A DNA stretch of 64,000 bases from Nissolia schottii (taxonomy: Eukaryota > Streptophyta > Magnoliopsida > Fabales > Fabaceae). Every line of letters begins with the position of its first letter. Position 1 is the first letter of the stretch. Below, piece by piece: positions 58,801-64,000 of the stretch. A program made the translations under genes and the position numbers. The stretch is from positions 365,828 through 429,827 of the forward strand of contig QANU01055553.1 in the NCBI GenBank assembly GCA_003254905.1, read 5' to 3'. Under the pieces are notes generated by a model. It did not search any database. It was not told the DNA's origin and saw only the letters and a program-made list of their open reading frames with translations.

Positions 58801-61800
58801 GGCATTTTGTACTTTGTATTAGCTAAATAGATTAGACATGTCATTAGTTGTTATATGCAGTAGATCTATATGTATGTGTATAAGCAAATGGGTAACTATT
58901 TATGGACCCATGTGAATGTTTATATATGTATGCATGATGGAATGTTATGCACAATATCCTTTGATGTCATTAAACGCATAAGTCTTATAGACTCTATCGC
59001 TTGCTTATATATGTACGTCTTCTCGAACACGCATGACTCATATTTTATGTTTTAGTAAAGAAAGGAAAAAAGTTTTTAACTGATCCATAGTTTCAGTAAA
59101 AGTATTTTTGAGGATAATATAGGATTAAAAGTATTCCAACCAAAGCAGTTAACAACCTGTGAGCATTGTTTATGACTTAAGCTTAAATAGGTAGCATGGA
59201 TGTTACCTTTGGTATCAGAGTAGTCAGTCCAAGTGTGCCTGAGGATTGTGTCGCATAATGCTTTCGAGGATGTTAACAGTGTATACTGCTACTGAGTTGT
59301 ATGTGCTGAATTTATGTGCACTAGCCTTCATGAGCCTGATGAACTCGAGATTTGTGCAGGTGCAGTAGATCAGCCATGTCGCCCTGTACAGACAATGCAC
59401 GTCATTCCGCAGAGCCTGGGAATTTCGCAGAGCTTATGAGGTAGATTGCCCGAGAGCGAACAAGATGCAGATGAAGATACTCACGACAAGCACAGATTAA
59501 AATAAGTCGGGATTTTAGTATACCTTGACACCTAGAGATCTCCTGCGTGACCTGGATCATGAATGAATCAATAACAGATAGTTACGCCCAATATGACCCC
59601 CACTGAGGACGCACTGTTGTCACTTCCACACATTTATGGCTCTTGGCGAGCACGATGAGTACACAGGAGAGGAGGAGGCGTCATGTGGCGATTGAAGGCC
59701 TCGACGTCAAGAGGTTCCAGGGAAGCAAGCAGCTGGACTACAGGTATGTCTACGCATTGTGACTCTTAGGCATTTTGTACTTTGTATTAGCGAAATAGAT
59801 TAGACATGCCATTAGTTCTTATATGCAGTAGATGTATATGTATGTGTATAAGCAAATGCGTAACTATTTATGGACCCATGTGAATGTTTATATATGTATG
59901 CATGATGGAATGTTATGCACGATTTCCTTAGATGTCATTAAATGCATAAGTCTTATAGACTGTATCGCTTGCTTCTATATATACGTCTTCTCGAACACGC
60001 ACGGCTCATATTTTATGTTTTAATAAAGAAAGGAAAAATGTTTTTAACTGATCCATATTTTCTGTAAAAGAATACTTTTGAGGATAATATGGGGTTAATA
60101 GTATTCCCACCGAAGCAGTTAACAACCTGCGAGCATTGTTTATGACTTAAACATAAATAGGTAGCATGGATGTTACCTTTGGTATCAGAGTGGTCGGCCC
60201 AAGTGAGCTTGAGGACTGCGCTGCCATATTCATTCGAGCATGCTAACGGTGTATACTACTACAGAGTTGTATGTGTTGAATTTATGTGCACGAGCCTTCT
60301 TGAGCCTGATCAACTTGAGATTTGTGCAGATGCAGTAGATCAGCCATGTCGCCCTGTACAGACAGTGCACCACGTTCCGCAGAGCCTGGGAATTTCGTAG
60401 AGCTCATTAGGTAGATTGCTCGAGTGCGAACAGGATGATAGATGAAGATACTCACGACTAGCACAGATTAAAATAAGTAAGGATTTTAGTATACCTTGAC
60501 ACCTAGAGATCTCCTGAGTGACTTGGATCATGAATGAATCAATAACGGATAGTTACGCTCGATATGATCCCCACTAAGGACGCACTGTTCTCACCCCCAC
60601 ACATTTATGGTTCTTGGTGAGCACGATGAGTACACAGGAGAGGAGAAGGCGTCATGTGGCGATTGAAGGCCTCGACGTCAAGAGGTTCCAGGGAAGCAAG
60701 CAGCTGGACTACAGGTATGTCTACGCATTGTGACTCTTAGGCATTTTGTACTTTGTATTAGCGAAATAGATTAGACATGCCATTAGTTCTTATATGCAGT
60801 AGATGTATATGTATGTGTATAAGCAAATGCGTAAGTATTTATGCACCCATGTGAATGTTTATATATGTATGCATGATGGAATATTATGCACGATTTCCTT
60901 AGATGTGATTAAATGCATAAGTCTTATAGACTCTATCGCTTGCTTATATATATACGTCTTCTCGAACACACACGGCTCATATTTTATGTTTAAATAAAGA
61001 ATGAAAAAAGTTTTTAACTTATCCATGTTTTCAGTAAAAGAATACTTTTGAGGATAATATGGGGTTAACAGTATTCCAACCGAAGTAGTTAACAACCTGT
61101 GAGCATTGTTTATGACTTAAGCGTAAACAGATAACATGGATGTTACCTTTGGTATCAGAGTGGTCGGTCCAAGTGAGCCTGAGGACTGTGCCGCATTTTT
61201 CTTTCGAGCATGTTAACGGTGTATACTGCTACAGAGTTGTATGTGCTGAATTTATGTGCACTAGCCTTCATGAGCCTGATGAACTTGAGATTTACGCAGG
61301 TGCAGTAGATCAGCCATGTCGCCCTGTACAGACAATGCACGTCGTTCCACAGAGCCTGGGAATTTCGCAGAGCTTATGAGGTAGATTGCCCGAGAGCGAA
61401 CAAGATGCAGATGAAGATACTCACGACAAGCGCAGATTAAAATAAGTCGGGATTTTAGTATACCTTGACACCTAGAGATCTCCTGAGTGACCTGGATCAT
61501 GAATGAATCAATAACAGATAGTTACGCCCGATATGACCCCCACTGAGGACGCACTGTTGTCACCCCCACACATTTATGGCTCTTGGCGAGCACGATGAGT
61601 ACACAGGAGAGAAGGAGGTGTCATGTGGCGATTGAAGGCCTCGCCGTCAAGAGGTTCCAGGGAAGCAAGCAGCTGGACTACAGGTATGTCTACGCATTGT
61701 GACTCTTAGGCATTTTGTAGTTTGTATTAGCTAAATAGATTAGACATGCCATTAGTTCTTATATGCAGTAGATGTATATGTATGTGTATAAGCAAATGCG

Positions 61801-63161
61801 TAACTATTTATGAACCCATGTGAATGTTTATATATGTATGCATGATGGAATGTTATGCACGATTTCCTTAGATGTCATTAAATGTATAAGTCTTATAGAC
61901 TGTATCGCTTGCTTCTATATATACGTCTTCTCGAACACGCACAGCTCATATTTTATGTTTTAATAAAGAAAGGAAAAAAGTTTTTAACTGATCCATATTT
62001 TCTGTAAAAGAATACTTTTGAGGATAATATGGGGTTAATAGTATTCCAACCGAAGCAGTTAACAACCTGTGAGCATTGTTTATAACTTAAACATAAATAG
62101 GTAGCATGGATGTTACCTTTGGTATCAGAGTGGTCGGTCCAAGTGAGCTTGAGGACTGTGCCGCCATATTCATTCGAGCATGCTAACGGTGTATACTACT
62201 ACAGAGTTGTATGTGTTGAATTTATGTGCACGAGCCTTCTTGAGCCTGATCAACTTGAGATTTGTGCAGATGCAGTAGATCAGCCATGTCGCCCTGTACA
62301 GACAGTGCACCACGTTCCGCAGAGCCTGGGAATTTCGCAGAGCTCATTAGGTAGATTGCTCGAGTGCGAACAGGATGATAGATGAAGATACTCACGACTA
62401 GCACAGATTAAAATAAGTAAGGATTTTAGCATACCTTGACACCTAGAGATCTCCTGAGTGACTTGGATCATGAATGAATCAATAACGGATAGTTACGCTC
62501 GATATGATCCCCACTAAGGACGCACTATTCTCACCCCCACACATTTATGGTTCTTGGTGAGCACGATGAGTACACAGGAGAGGAGGAGGCGTCATGTGGC
62601 GATTGAAGGCCTCGACGTCAAGAGGTTCCAGGGAAGCAAGCAGCTGGACTACAGGTATGTCTGCGCATTGTGACTCTTAGGCATTTTGTAATTTGTATTA
62701 GCGAAATAGATTAGACATGCCATTCGTTCTTATATGCAGTAGATGTATATGTATGTGTATAAGCAAATGCGTAACTATTTATGGACCCATGTGAATGTTT
62801 ATATATGTATGCATGATGGAATGTTATGCATGATTTCCTTAGAGGTCATTAAACGCATAAGTCTTATAGACTCTATCGCTTGCATATATGTGTACGTCTT
62901 CTCGAACACGCACGGCTCATATTTTACGTTTAAATAAAGAAAGGAAAACAGTTTTTAACTGATCCATATTTTCTGTAAAAGAATACTTTTGAGGAGAATG
63001 TGGGGTTAATAGTATTCCAACCGAAGCAGTTAACAACCTGTGAGCATTTCTTTATGACTTAAGCGTAAACAGGTAGCATGGATGTTACCTTTGGTATCAG
63101 AGTGGTCGGTCCAAGTGAGCCTGAGGACTGTGCCGCGTTATGCTTTCGAGCATGTTAACGG
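55891..63161 (+). repeat. Satellite array block 2: LTR-PBS-gag-derived units
   Basis: Continuation of the array beyond the TR-GAG insertion. The landmark recurs at 55916, 56885, 57767, 58712, 59680, 60651, 61620 and 62591 (spacing 969, 882, 945, 968, 971, 969, 971). Counting across the insertion, the unit bridging 48051-55916 is 971 bp. Units here differ from block 1 by shared changes (AGGATGACAGATG, ATTTGTGCAGG, GGGAATTTCGC). The last unit stops inside the leader at ATGTTAACGG (63161). No gene. Confidence 0.9.
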
Positions 63162-64000
63162 AAATTAAATATTTATTGGGATGCCAACAGTAAAATATTC
63201 CTCCTATGTTTGTTTCTCCAATTTATGAGGTCAATCTCTAGTCCTCATAGCAATAAAATTTACACTGCACTTACATTAAAAAAAATTGTATTTCTAAGCA
63301 ACAACTTAGCATGAGAAAAAGGAAAAAAAGATGAAGACCATACTTTATATTTTTGTTTAATTGTTGAAAATGTTGCTCGTAAATGAAATAAATAATATAG
63401 AAATATAAATAAAATTAAATTGAATATCAAAATATTATTGATCACAAGAATTAAAAATAAAGAATTAAAACTAAATAACATAATAAAATTAGAAATTTTT
63501 ATCAATTTGGCTGAGATGGGTTAGACTCTGAGTTTAAGAGTATTTTGCTACCACAAGTTAATAACTCGGTGTAGATAATCTTTATAGTTAAGACATAAGT
63601 TTTTGTACTTATCTTCATAACCAAATAGGATTTTTTATCCACGTGTCCTTGTATTTACCTTATCTCAGCAACTAAATGCAGCCTAAGGTACAACAACCAC
63701 TTTCCATTAACTTTTTTGCGTTTGACATGATACATAGAATTGAAGTTCTAATTTTGTGAACCAATATTTCTATCGAATTTGAAAAATAACTGATCAAATT
63801 AGTAATTCTATGAACTATCGAGTCTAAAATTCATCAAATTTCTCTCCTCATTAAAATTTATTTTATTTCTCTTTGTCATTTATTTCCTAACAGTCATATT
63901 TATTAAAATTTAATAACTTTATAAAATATTAAAATATCTTTATAAATATCCAAATTTTTAATTATAATTTTATATTTTATAAATCAATAAGGTTCACGCA
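63162..64000. other. AT-rich spacer right of the array
   Basis: No gene, RNA or element recognised. The change from satellite to AT-rich DNA is abrupt. Confidence 0.35.

Noticed and set aside
35502-62937. Dozens of recurring ~61-codon frames on both strands (e.g. starting MSHMIPTEDAVFSPP, or antisense ending QAHLDRPL)
   Set aside because: They repeat with the satellite period and include LTR and PBS sequence; they are by-products of the repeated unit, not conserved genes.

Overview
The window looks like an intergenic, repeat-rich stretch of a plant nuclear chromosome. The evidence is Athila-type and chromovirus-type LTR retrotransposons with tRNA-Asp or tRNA-iMet primer-binding sites, hAT and CACTA-like small elements, GT-AG introns and AT-rich spacers. 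A eudicot, probably a legume, is my guess from the look of the repeats; nothing in the sequence proves it. Single N characters at 14268, 20542 and 21012 mark imperfect assembly joins.

Layout. 1-978: first coding exon and intron start of a minus-strand SFT2/Got1-like membrane-traffic gene. 1.4-17.6 kb: nested transposons. A GGCCAGGCC-rich terminal-inverted-repeat element (1814-2161 plus 14989-15618) is split by an Athila-like Ty3/gypsy element (2162-14988, minus strand, TSD AATAT). Its gag-pol (10624 down to 5189) stays in one frame but carries seven stop codons. Its 5' LTR is itself interrupted by a chromovirus-like LTR (11044-13900). A second GGCCAGGCC element lies at 16243-17587. 18.2-30.3 kb: LTR fragments, a chromovirus solo LTR (20434-22913, TSD AAAAT), a hAT-like MITE, a TRIM-like mini LTR element (26140-27065), two inverted-repeat elements and an Athila-related solo LTR (28815-30336, TSD AAGTG). 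31.1-33.5 kb: the only substantial host gene, a plus-strand ARM-repeat/BTB gene resembling Arabidopsis At1g04390, whose frame closes after the N-terminal half. 33.5-34.5 kb: three tandem copies of a 328-bp unit.

34.6-63.2 kb: a tandem array of 23 units, mostly 965-977 bp. Each unit fuses the 3' part of a chromovirus LTR, a tRNA-iMet primer-binding site, a leader and what looks like the first codons of gag. It is therefore a satellite made from a retrotransposon LTR-leader-gag junction. Interrupting it at 49002-55890 is a compact non-autonomous element with 1.6-kb LTRs, a tRNA-Asp PBS and one intact gag gene but no pol (TR-GAG type). 63162-64000 is AT-rich spacer.

How the parts relate: the TR-GAG element shares LTR ends, PBS and a U3 cluster of CCGCTGAGCGG-like palindromes with the Athila element. 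It would need pol proteins in trans, which the decayed Athila copy here cannot supply. The most interesting items are the LTR/PBS/gag-derived satellite with a dimeric higher-order repeat near its right end, the palindrome cluster shared by three retrotransposon families, and an apparent empty-site copy spliced by Ns into a solo LTR.
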